The translations under genes and the position numbers were made by a program. Below the pieces are notes generated by a model. It ran no database searches, had not been told where the DNA came from, and saw nothing but the letters and a program-made list of their open reading frames with translations. From Chryseobacterium tructae (GTDB lineage: Bacteria > Bacteroidota > Bacteroidia > Flavobacteriales > Weeksellaceae), in NCBI RefSeq assembly GCF_030409875.1, contig NZ_JAUFQR010000001.1, forward strand, positions 3,844,001 to 3,908,000: a DNA stretch of 64,000 nt, given 5' to 3'. The first letter of the stretch is position 1. Each line of letters begins with the position of its first letter. Below are positions 1 through 7,668 of the stretch, one piece after another.

Positions 1-376
1 TTCCGTCATAAGAAATTAGAGAAATCATCACCTGAACTTCAGCGTGGAAATCTTCAGGGAAAAGCGGACGTAGTACTCTGTCTACTAAACGCATTGTTAA
101 AATTTCCTGATCTGAAGGTCTTGCTTCTCTACGGAAGAAGTTTCCAGGAATTCTTCCACCTGCATAGAATTTTTCTCTATAATCTACTGTTAATGGTAAA
201 AAATCTACACCAGGATTTGCTTCTTTATTGGCTACAACAGTTGCTAAAAGCATTGTTCCACCCATTTTTACTACCACAGATCCATCAGCCTGCTTAGCCA
301 ACTTTCCTGTTTCAATAGTGATTTCTCTGCCATCAGCAAGAGTAATCAGCTCTGTAAACGCTTGAGGTATACTCAT
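1..376 (-). CDS. pnp: Polyribonucleotide nucleotidyltransferase (PNPase), N-terminal part
   Basis: Phosphorolytic 3'-5' exoribonuclease of RNA turnover; it acts as a cytosolic trimer. The reverse complement starts [10 protein letters not shown] and reads through the first RNase PH domain, with [11 protein letters not shown], the [20 protein letters not shown] stretch and [12 protein letters not shown], all typical of bacterial PNPase. About 125 residues of a roughly 700-residue protein are present; the rest lies beyond the left edge. The ATG is the only in-frame start before the AT-rich upstream region. rpsO, often next to pnp, lies about 3 kb away here. Confidence 0.95.
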   Translation of the reverse strand, partial: MSIPQAFTELITLADGREITIETGKLAKQADGSVVVKMGGTMLLATVVANKEANPGVDFLPLTVDYREKFYAGGRIPGNFFRREARPSDQEILTMRLVDRVLRPLFPEDFHAEVQVMISLISYDG

Positions 377-442
377 AAATTTGTCTTCTTAATACTCCGT
401 ATTGAGTATGAATTAATATTTAAACTCTTTAAATTTCGTGTG

Positions 443-450
443 CAAAGGTA
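443..450 (-). promoter_or_regulatory. Possible -7 element of the pnp promoter
   Basis: On the minus strand this reads TACCTTTG, matching the Bacteroidota -7 consensus TAnnTTTG, about 66 bases before the pnp start. The nearest TTG upstream is 28 bases away, longer than the usual spacer, so only the -7 half is convincing. Confidence 0.35.
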
Positions 451-711
451 CTATATAATAATGATATATTAAATTTTTCAATTGCATAAATAGGTTCTCA
501 AAATACAAAATTTTGGCTATCAGTTTTATGAAAGTCTCAAAAATTAACATTAATCAGTCAAACACCCTTATTATTTCTAAAAATAAAATACAATTTTTCA
601 CAATATTGCATTGAAAGATCCTAGTGTTTTTGTATTATTGTCTCAAAAAATGAAAATAACATTTTAATCAGATAAAATGTATCCATTTCATTATAAAAAC
701 TATTGAAAGAA

Positions 712-742
712 TTGCAAAATCATAGGGTGATTCCTATATTTG
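712..742 (+). promoter_or_regulatory. Promoter of the sugar transporter gene
   Basis: TTG at 712-714 and TATATTTG at 735-742, separated by 20 bases, match the Bacteroidota housekeeping promoter consensus. The transporter start codon is about 70 bases downstream. The rest of 377-811 is AT-rich and shows no gene. Confidence 0.65.
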
Positions 743-811
743 CCCTACTTCACCAAATACAATGCTGTAGACAAAAAGCCAAGGAAGATATTTTCCTGAC
801 ACAATAAATAA

Positions 812-2230
812 ATGTTTATGAATAAAGAAGTACAAACGAAAAGCAGGAATTATACGGTTCCATTGATTACCATCACCCTGCTATTTTTTATGTGGGGATT
901 TATCACCTGCATGAATGATATCCTGATCCCCTATCTGAAACAACTTTTTAAGCTTACCTTTTTTGAATCCATGCTGGTACAGTTTTGTTTCTTCGGAGCT
1001 TACTTTATCGGATCTTTAATCTATTTTCTGATTTCCATTTCTAAAGGAGATCCTATCAACAAAGTAGGATACAAAAAAGGAATTTTGTTCGGAATCGGTT
1101 TAGCCGCATTAGGTTGCATCCTCTTCTATCCGGCAGCAACATTCTCTTACTATCCTTTATTCCTGGGAGCTTTATTTATTTTAGGACTAGGCTTTACGGT
1201 ATTACAGATCACGGCCAATGCTTATGTTTCATTACTGGGTTCAGAAGAATCTGCTTCCAGCCGATTAAATATGACCCAGGCTTTCAATGCATTCGGAACA
1301 ACGATTGCACCGGTATTGGGTGGACATTTAATTTTTGAATTATTTTCTGAGCCGGACGGAACTTTCAGTGCGGTTGCCACCAGAATCCCATATTTGATCT
1401 TTGCGGCGATTCTTCTCCTGGTAGGATTATTAATTTCAAGAGTAAAACTACCTTCATTTCAAACAGAAACCGAAGAAACCGTACAGGGTTGGGGAGCATT
1501 AAAGTACAGCCATCTAAAATTCGGAGTTTTTGCCATGTTTTGCTATGTAGGTGGTGAGGTTGCAGTAGGAAGTTTCATCATCAGCTTTCTTGAAGAAACC
1601 ATGAAATTCAATGAAGCAATCAGTAAAAATTATCTTTCTTTATACTGGGGAGGTGCCATGATCGGGCGTTTCTTAGGAGCAATTTCATTAAACCAGTCTA
1701 TTAGCCAGTCTAAAAAGGCAATTTTTATGCTAGGGGCTGCTGCGCTGGTTTTCCTTGTAATTTTCAGCATTGTAAACCTTACTTTTGACCAAATCAGCTT
1801 TTTCTTGGTATTTATCTTGCTGAATTTCGTAGCATTTTTTGTGGGTAAAGCCGCTCCGGCAAGAACATTATCCATTTTTGCAGCCATTAACGTTATTTTA
1901 TTGATTTCAACAATGGTTAACCATGGAGAAATAGCAATGTACAGTGTGTTAGGAATCGGGATTTTCAATTCAATCATGTTCTCTAACATTTATACTTTGG
2001 CCATTTCAGGATTAGGAAAATATACCAGTCAGGGATCATCCTTAGTTGTTATGGCTATTTTGGGAGGTGCTATTGTTCCTATTTTCCAGGGCTATCTTGC
2101 CGATCAGTTTGGAGTACAGCATTCATTTATTATTCCTGTATTTTGCTATCTGGCCATTTTAATTTTCGGAGCGTACTGCACGAAATATCTTGGTCATGTA
2201 GAAAGTACGGAAGCTAAATCAGGACATTAA
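812..2230 (+). CDS. Sugar MFS transporter, FucP/GluP family (glucose/galactose type)
   Basis: Inner-membrane proton-coupled sugar symporter of the major facilitator superfamily. The 472-residue protein has about twelve hydrophobic segments. It opens with the family-typical stretch FFMWGFITCMNDILIPYLK near residues 25-45, followed by FGAYFIGSL and GxxLAALGCxLFYPAA. An ALxxNAYVSLLG region and the FNxFGTTIAPxxG motif near residue 170 are as in GluP/FucP proteins. ATG 812 is used; an in-frame ATG at 818 is equally possible. The gene stands alone with its own promoter and terminator. Whether it carries glucose, galactose, fucose or another hexose cannot be told from sequence alone. Confidence 0.85.
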   Translation: MFMNKEVQTKSRNYTVPLITITLLFFMWGFITCMNDILIPYLKQLFKLTFFESMLVQFCFFGAYFIGSLIYFLISISKGDPINKVGYKKGILFGIGLAALGCILFYPAATFSYYPLFLGALFILGLGFTVLQITANAYVSLLGSEESASSRLNMTQAFNAFGTTIAPVLGGHLIFELFSEPDGTFSAVATRIPYLIFAAILLLVGLLISRVKLPSFQTETEETVQGWGALKYSHLKFGVFAMFCYVGGEVAVGSFIISFLEETMKFNEAISKNYLSLYWGGAMIGRFLGAISLNQSISQSKKAIFMLGAAALVFLVIFSIVNLTFDQISFFLVFILLNFVAFFVGKAAPARTLSIFAAINVILLISTMVNHGEIAMYSVLGIGIFNSIMFSNIYTLAISGLGKYTSQGSSLVVMAILGGAIVPIFQGYLADQFGVQHSFIIPVFCYLAILIFGAYCTKYLGHVESTEAKSGH

Positions 2231-2254
2231 TACGATATAAAAATATAAATCAAA

Positions 2255-2290
2255 AACAGGCTGTTTCATTTTTGGAGCAGCCTGTTTTTT
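2255..2290 (+). terminator. Rho-independent terminator of the sugar transporter
   Basis: Stem AACAGGCTG (2255-2263) pairs with CAGCCTGTT (2278-2286) and is followed by a T run. It lies 25 bases after the transporter stop codon. Confidence 0.8.
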
Positions 2291-2692
2291 CAGCATCTTC
2301 CTATGAGACTACATGGTGAAAAAAAAGTAATTATAAAATCTGCACCATCTGCAAAATCTGAGAGAGAATTTATATCCATAATCAATTGTATCTGAGATAA
2401 AATATTTGTGCACTACAAAAAAAAACTGTCAAAAGATCTTAATGACTTCGCGTTTGTTGGGATTACACAAAGACGCAAGAGTCTTAAATATTATGCAGCG
2501 AATTTAAGGCGCAAGAAAATCAAAGATTTTTCAGGAAGAGTCCTGTTTTATTTTTTGTCACGAATACACGAATAACCTTATTCTATTACGCTTGTAACTA
2601 AGAACAATATTTTCCCTTTCAATACTCTTAGTATGTAACATTGTTTTCAAAATCCCGACTTACCTTACAGAACACTTAAACTCTCAATCCTG
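2291..2692. other. Intergenic region, no gene seen
   Basis: About 400 bases without a convincing ORF. It holds short phrases such as AAGACGCAAG and CACGAATACACGAATAA that look like degenerate intergenic repeat remnants; no intact repeat unit could be delimited. The promoter of the next gene should lie near the right end but no good consensus was found. Confidence 0.4.
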
Positions 2693-3052
2693 ATGAAAAC
2701 TCAATTAAAACTTGAATACGTCGCCTTTTTAGTCCTTGGAATTTTTGCTTTTACCCAAACAGGATATTCCTGGTGGTGGTTTGTCGCTTTATTTCTTGCT
2801 CCGGATCTTTCTATGTTGGGTTATACCATCAATAATAAAGTAGGTGCGTTTTGTTATAACTTATTTCATCACCTTGGAGTAGCCATTATTGTATATATTC
2901 TCGGAATGACCTTATCTCTACCTTATTTACAAATGATCGGAGCCATTTTATTCTCCCATTCAGCTTTTGATAGAATATTAGGATATGGATTGAAATATCC
3001 GGATAGTTTTCAGAACACGCATTTGGGGAAGATTGGAAAAAAGGTGGAGTGA
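2693..3052 (+). CDS. DUF4260 family membrane protein
   Basis: A 119-residue small integral membrane protein with about four hydrophobic segments. It carries the family features YSWWWF, FLAPDLSMLGY, YNLFHH and SHSAFDRILGYGLKY. These conserved His, Asp and Arg residues are typical of DUF4260 proteins, whose function is unknown. It stands alone between the transporter and rpsO, reading towards rpsO. Family assignment is from motif recognition; no activity can be proposed. Confidence 0.8.
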   Translation: MKTQLKLEYVAFLVLGIFAFTQTGYSWWWFVALFLAPDLSMLGYTINNKVGAFCYNLFHHLGVAIIVYILGMTLSLPYLQMIGAILFSHSAFDRILGYGLKYPDSFQNTHLGKIGKKVE

Positions 3053-3095
3053 TGTAAAATAAGTTTTGTATTTGGCTAGGATATATTACAACAAA

Positions 3096-3126
3096 AAAAG
3101 CAACCTCTTTCGAAGTTGCTTTATTT
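3096..3126 (-). terminator. Terminator of rpsO (possibly bidirectional)
   Basis: Stem AAAGCAAC (3097-3104) pairs with GTTGCTTT (3115-3122). On the minus strand the hairpin is followed by a run of seven T, so it best serves rpsO; it also lies after the convergent DUF4260 gene. Confidence 0.75.
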
Positions 3127-3142
3127 TGAAAATCTTTATAGA

Positions 3143-3412
3143 TTATTTTCTTAGTCCTAATGCAGCAATAATTGCTCTATATCTTGCGATATCTTTTTTC
3201 TTAAGGTAATCTAATAAACTTTTTCTCTTACCTACCAATTTCACTAGAGATCTCTCAGTGTTGAAATCGTGACGGTTAGCCTTTAGGTGTTGAGATAAGT
3301 GATTAATTCTGAAAGTGAAAAGAGCGATTTGTCCTTCTGCGCTTCCTGTGTCTTGTGCAGATTTCCCGTGTTGTGCGAAAATTTCCTGCTTTTTGTCTGT
3401 TGTTAAGTACAT
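3143..3412 (-). CDS. rpsO: 30S ribosomal protein S15
   Basis: Binds 16S rRNA helices 20-22 early in small-subunit assembly. The 89 residues are the normal family length. Diagnostic stretches are DTGSAEGQIALFTFRINHL, the NxHDFNTERSLVKLVGKRK region and the end LLDYLKKKDIARYRAIIAALGLRK. It is a single-gene unit with a consensus promoter upstream and a hairpin terminator downstream. Confidence 0.97.
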   Translation of the reverse strand: MYLTTDKKQEIFAQHGKSAQDTGSAEGQIALFTFRINHLSQHLKANRHDFNTERSLVKLVGKRKSLLDYLKKKDIARYRAIIAALGLRK

Positions 3413-3447
3413 TCCAATATTGTTTAATGATTATTATGTAACGGGTG

Positions 3448-3477
3448 CAAAATTACGACTATTTTTTGAATCTGCAA
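3448..3477 (-). promoter_or_regulatory. rpsO promoter
   Basis: On the minus strand TTG (3475-3477), a 19-base spacer, then TAATTTTG (3448-3455) match the Bacteroidota consensus. Initiation would fall about 30 bases before the rpsO ATG. Confidence 0.65.
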
Positions 3478-3585
3478 ACATTATTGATTTCATAAATCAA
3501 ATTTGATAGAAAAAAATGTTAAAAATTTCTTAATAAATTTTACACAATTTAACGAAAAGGCAGTAATTTTGCATTTGAATTACAA

Positions 3586-4134
3586 ATGAGAAAATTTATA
3601 TTCTTTACAGCAGTTACTACTTTTTTATTCATCGGTTTTACTTCGGTAAAAGCACAAAGAAATGCTGATGATAAAATAAAAAAAGTTCTATACTTCAATC
3701 CCGAGGTAGAGCCTGATATTGATGAAATAAAGGAGCCTACCAACAATGCATTCTTTGATGTTGTTTCCGATAACTTCAGCAGTAGAAAAAATAAATTACT
3801 TCGTGCAGAAGTTCAGGTTCCCTTCGACAGTATAGACAAACAGACCATTGTGGACTACTGTTCCAATAACGATGCTGATTTTGCCATTGTTTCTAAAGTA
3901 CGTTACTTTAAGGTAGGTTTTGGAAAGTATGTTTTCTCCAACCAAGTAGTGGTCAGCATGAAACTTTTCGGAGCTGATGGAAATCTGGTTACAGAAACGG
4001 ATCATGATACTTATCGTAAAAACATGCGCCTGCTTGGTTCTACCGTAAACTCCGTAAAAATAGGTACGGAAGGAGCTATTAAAGGAATCATTAAAAAGCT
4101 AAGAAAGCTCAAACCTACAGATACGGAATTGTAG
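3586..4134 (+). CDS. Secreted or periplasmic protein of unknown function
   Basis: A 182-residue protein with a clear N-terminal signal peptide: a basic start, hydrophobic FFTAVTTFLFIGFTSV and a cleavage-like VKAQ near residue 24. The mature part is mixed alpha/beta with stretches YFNPEVEPDIDEIKEP, KNKLLRAEVQVPFDSI and ADFAIVSKVRYFKVGFGKYVFSNQ. These resemble small Bacteroidota envelope proteins, but no named family is recognised. TAATTTTG at 3564-3571 may be the -7 element, giving a very short leader. It is probably exported to the periplasm. Confidence 0.7.
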   Translation: MRKFIFFTAVTTFLFIGFTSVKAQRNADDKIKKVLYFNPEVEPDIDEIKEPTNNAFFDVVSDNFSSRKNKLLRAEVQVPFDSIDKQTIVDYCSNNDADFAIVSKVRYFKVGFGKYVFSNQVVVSMKLFGADGNLVTETDHDTYRKNMRLLGSTVNSVKIGTEGAIKGIIKKLRKLKPTDTEL

Positions 4135-4426
4135 CGTTTAAAGTTCAACGATATATATACTGCTATTGACGAATGGTCAATTTTGTCTTACAAATCAATT
4201 ATTAATGATTGATAGATTTTCTTTTTCTCTTATTTTAAATCTCAGGTACATTTGTTGTCTTTGTTGTAAAACACAAAAAACATTCAATGCTTACACATCC
4301 ATATCCTTTAAGCTGCAAGGATTCAATCTTTGCTAAACTCCCCACTTCTCGATTTTATAAAATTCATTCATAATCACAAATAGATTTACACATCATTGAT
4401 TTTCAGTTAAATATTCTCACCAATTG

Positions 4427-4489
4427 ATGAATAATTAAAAATTATTTACTACTTTAGTCTGACAATAAAATCTAAATTATATGAAAAAT
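4427..4489 (+). repeat. Duplicated promoter/leader segment, copy 1
   Basis: A 63-base segment identical to 4734-4796. It covers the region just upstream of the first peptide gene and its first three codons. TTG at 4424-4426 and TACTTTAG at 4450-4457 (23-base spacer) are a near-consensus promoter, one base off TAnnTTTG. A diverged third version precedes the fourth peptide gene (about 5200-5260). Confidence 0.8.
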
Positions 4490-4627
4490 TTAAAGAAAAT
4501 CAACAGAGAAGCAGCAAAGCAAATCAATGGAGGAGCTATTGCAAGATGTAGTAATACAAGACCATGTTCAATAGGATGGTGTTGTGATGGAGTTTGTAGT
4601 CCCTATATGTGTCCTATAATAGATTAG
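4481..4627 (+). CDS. GG-leader six-cysteine peptide 1 (bacteriocin-like, knottin-like spacing)
   Basis: A 48-residue peptide. The leader MKNLKKINREAAKQINGG ends in Gly-Gly at residues 17-18, the cleavage site used by peptidase-containing ABC exporters. The 30-residue core has six Cys in the pattern C-x5-C-x4-CC-x3-C-x4-C, the C-C-CC-C-C order of inhibitor cystine knots. It is the first of six tandem paralogues, with its own duplicated promoter segment and terminator. The class (often named bacteriocin-like in flavobacteria) is recognised from the leader. Toxic, signalling or other activity is not established, and disulfide formation is inferred. Confidence 0.8.
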   Translation: MKNLKKINREAAKQINGGAIARCSNTRPCSIGWCCDGVCSPYMCPIID

Positions 4628-4644
4628 AAAATAAAACTACATTT

Positions 4645-4673
4645 AGCATCTGTTTTTGCAGATGCTTTTTTTG
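4645..4673 (+). terminator. Terminator after peptide 1
   Basis: Stem AGCATCTG (4645-4652), loop TTTTTG, stem CAGATGCT (4659-4666), then seven T. It separates the transcript of peptide 1 from peptides 2 and 3. Confidence 0.85.
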
Positions 4674-4733
4674 TAATATAAATTGAAAACATACACAATA
4701 AACTGATTATCAATTTATTATTTTCACAATTCA

Positions 4734-4796
4734 ATGAATAATTAAAAATTATTTACTACTTTAGTCTGACAATAAAATCTAAATTATATGAAAAAT
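4734..4796 (+). repeat. Duplicated promoter/leader segment, copy 2
   Basis: An exact copy of 4427-4489, upstream of and into peptide gene 2. The identity of non-coding sequence beside diverged coding cores indicates a recent tandem duplication followed by rapid change in the core, or selection to keep the promoter. Confidence 0.8.
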
Positions 4797-4928
4797 CTAA
4801 AGAAAATTAGCAGAGAAAAGGCCAGTCAAATTAATGGCGGGTCTACTGAAAGATGCAATGAATTCAGTCCATGTGCTGCAGGATGGTGTTGCAATGGTAT
4901 TTGTTCACCATTTATTTGTATGGAGTAA
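4788..4928 (+). CDS. GG-leader six-cysteine peptide 2
   Basis: A 46-residue paralogue of peptide 1. The leader is MKNLKKISREKASQINGG and the core is 28 residues, STERCNEFSPCAAGWCCNGI then CSPFICME. Cys spacing is identical to peptide 1 (5, 4, 0, 3, 4), while the non-Cys core residues differ widely apart from G-W-CC-x-G. It has the duplicated promoter segment and is probably cotranscribed with peptide 3, 36 bases downstream. Confidence 0.8.
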   Translation: MKNLKKISREKASQINGGSTERCNEFSPCAAGWCCNGICSPFICME

Positions 4929-4964
4929 AAATAAATCATTATTAACTATTCAAAATCAAATCAC

Positions 4965-5111
4965 ATGAAAAATTTAAAGAAAATTAGCAGGCAAGAACAA
5001 AAAGAAATTAAAGGTAGTGGGATTATCAAACGATGCATCGAGCACTTTGAATGTCCTGGAGGATCGTGCTGCCGAAATACATGTGTTACCCGTCCTTGTC
5101 CATTGGAATAA
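4965..5111 (+). CDS. GG-leader six-cysteine peptide 3
   Basis: A 48-residue paralogue. The leader MKNLKKISRQEQKEIKGSG has a Gly-Ser-Gly instead of Gly-Gly at the expected cleavage site, so processing may be after the first or last Gly. The core keeps C-x5-C-x4-CC-x3-C-x4-C. It follows peptide 2 closely and ends in a hairpin terminator. Function unknown. Confidence 0.78.
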   Translation: MKNLKKISRQEQKEIKGSGIIKRCIEHFECPGGSCCRNTCVTRPCPLE

Positions 5112-5118
5112 AATTCCG

Positions 5119-5142
5119 CGCCTGTTTTCAGGTGTTTTTTAT
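5119..5142 (+). terminator. Terminator after peptide 3
   Basis: Stem CGCCTG (5119-5124), TTTT loop, stem CAGGTG (5129-5134) with one G-T pair, then six T. Confidence 0.75.
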
Positions 5143-5252
5143 TAACTAAAACAATAAAAATCAGTCATTTATTTTCAATAAAATATTTTCACCACCAAAT
5201 GAATAATTAGAAAATATTTATTATTTTAGTATAACAATTAAATCTAAAAACT

Positions 5253-5396
5253 ATGAAAAATCTAAAGAAGATCAGCAGAGAAACTGCAAAACAAATCAAG
5301 GGAGCAGGTCTTACAAAATGCACAGAACATTCACAATGTATTTTCGGAATGTGCTGTAAAGGTGTTTGTATGGAATATATCTGTTTTGAAGAATAA
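5253..5396 (+). CDS. GG-leader six-cysteine peptide 4
   Basis: A 47-residue paralogue. The leader MKNLKKISRETAKQIKGAG carries Gly-Ala-Gly at the cleavage position; the core has the same six-Cys spacing (5, 4, 0, 3, 4) with GMCCKGVC in the middle. A diverged version of the duplicated promoter segment precedes it (TATTTTAG in place of TACTTTAG). It begins a second sub-cluster with peptides 5 and 6. Confidence 0.78.
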   Translation: MKNLKKISRETAKQIKGAGLTKCTEHSQCIFGMCCKGVCMEYICFEE

Positions 5397-5423
5397 TTTT
5401 GAAACTTAAAAAAATTTGTTCTC

Positions 5424-5579
5424 ATGAAAAATTCAAACCTTAAAAAGCTCAGTAGACAAGCTGCCAAAGAAATTAATGGTGGCATAGGACTTTTCAGATG
5501 CAGCGAAAAGAGACCTTGCTCCGTTGGATATTGCTGTAACGGAGAATGCATTGATCATGATTGTCCGATAGAACCTTAA
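5424..5579 (+). CDS. GG-leader six-cysteine peptide 5
   Basis: A 51-residue paralogue with a slightly longer leader, MKNSNLKKLSRQAAKEINGG, and a true Gly-Gly. The core has Cys at the invariant spacing with GYCCNGEC and several acidic residues near the C-terminus. It lies 27 bases after peptide 4 and 20 bases before peptide 6, so all three are likely one transcript. Confidence 0.78.
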   Translation: MKNSNLKKLSRQAAKEINGGIGLFRCSEKRPCSVGYCCNGECIDHDCPIEP

Positions 5580-5599
5580 TCCTAAATTTATTCTTGGTC

Positions 5600-5761
5600 A
5601 TGAAAAACTTTACCCTTAAGAAACTAAATAGGCTTGAGCAAAAAAACATTAAAGGAAGCGGAATAAAAAAGTGTGGTGACAATTCAGATTGCGGGCCATA
5701 CCAATGCTGTACCAATGCTGTTTGTACCTACATTCCTACTTCAGAATGTGAACCCAATTAA
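5600..5761 (+). CDS. GG-leader six-cysteine peptide 6 (altered spacing)
   Basis: A 53-residue, most diverged member. The leader is MKNFTLKKLNRLEQKNIKGSG. The core keeps C-x5-C-x4-CC but then has x4 and x7 spacings (CCTNAVC, then seven residues to the last Cys). A reading frame opens upstream at 5561, but the ATG at 5600 gives a leader aligned with the others. It is the last gene of the array and is followed by a terminator. Confidence 0.75.
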   Translation: MKNFTLKKLNRLEQKNIKGSGIKKCGDNSDCGPYQCCTNAVCTYIPTSECEPN

Positions 5762-5792
5762 AAGAATATTGGAATTTTAAATTTAATTTTTA

Positions 5793-5818
5793 ACATCCGC
5801 TTCGGTGGGTGTTTTTTA
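5793..5818 (+). terminator. Terminator of the peptide array
   Basis: Stem ACATCCGC (5793-5800), TTCG tetraloop, stem GTGGGTGT (5805-5812) and a T run. It closes the peptide 4-6 unit. Confidence 0.8.
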
Positions 5819-5869
5819 ATGCCTTTTTCGGATTTCAGACTTTAATAAATCCTTAAATTTCCCAGTTTA

Positions 5870-5901
5870 TTGCTTAGTCTTAAAAATTTGAATTATTTTT
5901 G
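5870..5901 (+). promoter_or_regulatory. mgtE promoter
   Basis: TTG at 5870-5872, a 21-base spacer and TATTTTTG at 5894-5901 fit the Bacteroidota consensus. The proposed TTG start codon of mgtE is at 5924, so the untranslated leader is very short. Confidence 0.6.
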
Positions 5902-5923
5902 CATATCCTAAAAATTTTACGTT

Positions 5924-7246
5924 TTGAATTCTAGAGACGAACTTATCTTCAATCCTGCCGACATTGCCGAAACTCTCAGCGAACTTCCAGCTGACGAGCG
6001 GCTGCTCGCATTTTTGAAAGTTCCTAAAGAGTACAAAGCAGAGGTTTTCTCTCATCTTGATCCAGACTTTCAGGAAGATACGATCAGAAGTATCGGAAGC
6101 GACGAGGTTTCCGAGATTTTGAATGCAATGACTCCTGATGACAGAACTGCCCTTTTTGAGGACTTTCCCGATGAGCTGATCAAGTATTCTATCAATCACC
6201 TTAACCCACAGGAAAGAAGGATCGCCTTGAAGCTATTAGGCTACAACTCCGATTCTATTGCCCGTCTGATGACGCCTTATTATATCCAGATCCGTAAGGA
6301 ATGGACAGTAAAAAGATGCCTTCAGCAGATTAAGAAGGTAGGTAGAAAGGTGGAAACCATGAATTACCTGTATGTAGTTGATGAAAGAAATCGCCTGATT
6401 GATGACCTTGCCATCGGAACTTTATTATTGGAAGAGGAGGATACTCTGGTTTCTGATATGACAGATAATCATTTTGTAGCGATTACCACCACTACTTCCA
6501 AAGAAGATGCGGTAACCTATTTCGAAAAATATGACCGTGGTGCTCTTCCCATTATTACCGAAGCAGGTGTTCTGGTTGGAATTGTGACAATTGATGATAT
6601 CCTTGACCAAATTGAACAACAGAATACCGAAGATATTCAGAAATTTGGGGGGTTGGAAGCATTAGACCTTCCTTATATCCAAACATCATGGACAGAAATG
6701 ATCAAAAAAAGAGCAACCTGGCTGATCATTCTATTTGTTTCCGAGATGCTGACTGCTTCAGCAATGGGATATTTTGATAAAGAAATTGAAAAAGCTGTTG
6801 TTCTTGCCTTATTTGTTCCATTAATTATTTCTAGTGGTGGAAACTCAGGATCTCAGGCTGCTACATTGATTATCCGTGCAATGGCTCTTCAGGAGATTAG
6901 CCTGAAAGACTGGTGGTATGTCATGAAAAAAGAGATCATCTCCGGTTTGTGCCTGGGTGCTATTCTGGGAGTGATTGGGTTTATCAGAATTATGCTTTGG
7001 CAGAAAATTGGTCTTTTTGATTACGGTCAATATTGGGCATACGTAGGATTAAGTGTTTCTGTTTCCCTGATTGCTATTGTGCTGTGGGGAACTTTATCTG
7101 GTTCTATGATTCCATTTGTCCTAAAGAAGTTAAATCTTGACCCTGCAACCTCTTCTGCTCCATTTGTAGCAACATTAGTGGATGTTACAGGATTAATCAT
7201 CTATTTTACGGTAGCCGGTTTATTCCTTACAGGAAGACTGCTCTAG
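5924..7246 (+). CDS. mgtE: Magnesium transporter MgtE
   Basis: Inner-membrane Mg2+ channel/transporter. The 440-residue protein has the full family layout: an MgtE_N superhelical domain (about 10-115, with [12 protein letters not shown] and [14 protein letters not shown]), a tandem CBS domain pair (about 125-250) and five membrane segments (about 270-440). The conserved pore stretch [20 protein letters not shown] is present. The start is a TTG (MNSRDEL), since no ATG lies in frame upstream and the promoter is only 22 bases away. It stands alone downstream of the peptide array, with no evident functional link. Confidence 0.92.
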   Translation: MNSRDELIFNPADIAETLSELPADERLLAFLKVPKEYKAEVFSHLDPDFQEDTIRSIGSDEVSEILNAMTPDDRTALFEDFPDELIKYSINHLNPQERRIALKLLGYNSDSIARLMTPYYIQIRKEWTVKRCLQQIKKVGRKVETMNYLYVVDERNRLIDDLAIGTLLLEEEDTLVSDMTDNHFVAITTTTSKEDAVTYFEKYDRGALPIITEAGVLVGIVTIDDILDQIEQQNTEDIQKFGGLEALDLPYIQTSWTEMIKKRATWLIILFVSEMLTASAMGYFDKEIEKAVVLALFVPLIISSGGNSGSQAATLIIRAMALQEISLKDWWYVMKKEIISGLCLGAILGVIGFIRIMLWQKIGLFDYGQYWAYVGLSVSVSLIAIVLWGTLSGSMIPFVLKKLNLDPATSSAPFVATLVDVTGLIIYFTVAGLFLTGRLL

Positions 7247-7343
7247 AATTTACATAATCTATATATTGAATAAACTCTCCATAACCCTATTCAGGATTAT
7301 GAAGAGCTAATGATTATTGTCTAAGGTTGAGGACAGAATATAC

Positions 7344-7472
7344 TCATAAATCTACATGGTACATTAGTTCCTGTAATTCACAAAACATTGTACATTCTCC
7401 CTTTGGTGGAATTATTTCTCCACCGCTAATTTTTTTCAACTCTTTTCTTTCAATACTTTTTAAATTTTTCAT
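7344..7472 (-). CDS. Orphan GG-leader small peptide (seventh leader peptide)
   Basis: On the reverse strand a 42-residue peptide reads MKNLKSIERKELKKISGG, then a 24-residue core ending in YHVDL. The leader is clearly homologous to those of the array at 4481-5761, but the core has only two Cys (GECTMFCEL) and is unrelated to the six-Cys type. It lies between mgtE and the binding-protein gene, opposite in direction to both. A Gly-Gly cleavage site follows Ile-Ser at residues 17-18. The gene is short, but the leader match makes it credible. Confidence 0.65.
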   Translation of the reverse strand: MKNLKSIERKELKKISGGEIIPPKGECTMFCELQELMYHVDL

Positions 7473-7668
7473 GTTTAAAATTCCTTTTGGTTATCCCCTA
7501 CTCTATAAGCTTTTCAGGCATCGCTATTTTCATGAATCCAAAATAACAAATTAATTAATATAAATAACGAATCAGTGAAAATTCATTAATACACAAATGA
7601 AAAATAGTAATATTACAGATTAACCACAATTATCATCTCAAATTTATATATTTTCTTATCTTTAAGAG

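Noticed and set aside
94..297. Plus-strand ORF inside pnp
   Set aside because: It is antisense to the well-supported pnp reading frame and has no family similarity.
2291..2692. Small RNA or repeat element after the sugar transporter
   Set aside because: Only scattered phrases typical of degenerate intergenic repeats were seen, with no definable unit or secondary structure.
4481..5761. Lanthipeptide or other modified-peptide cluster
   Set aside because: No lanthionine synthase, radical SAM enzyme, YcaO protein or dedicated exporter is encoded nearby, and the cores fit disulfides better than thioethers.
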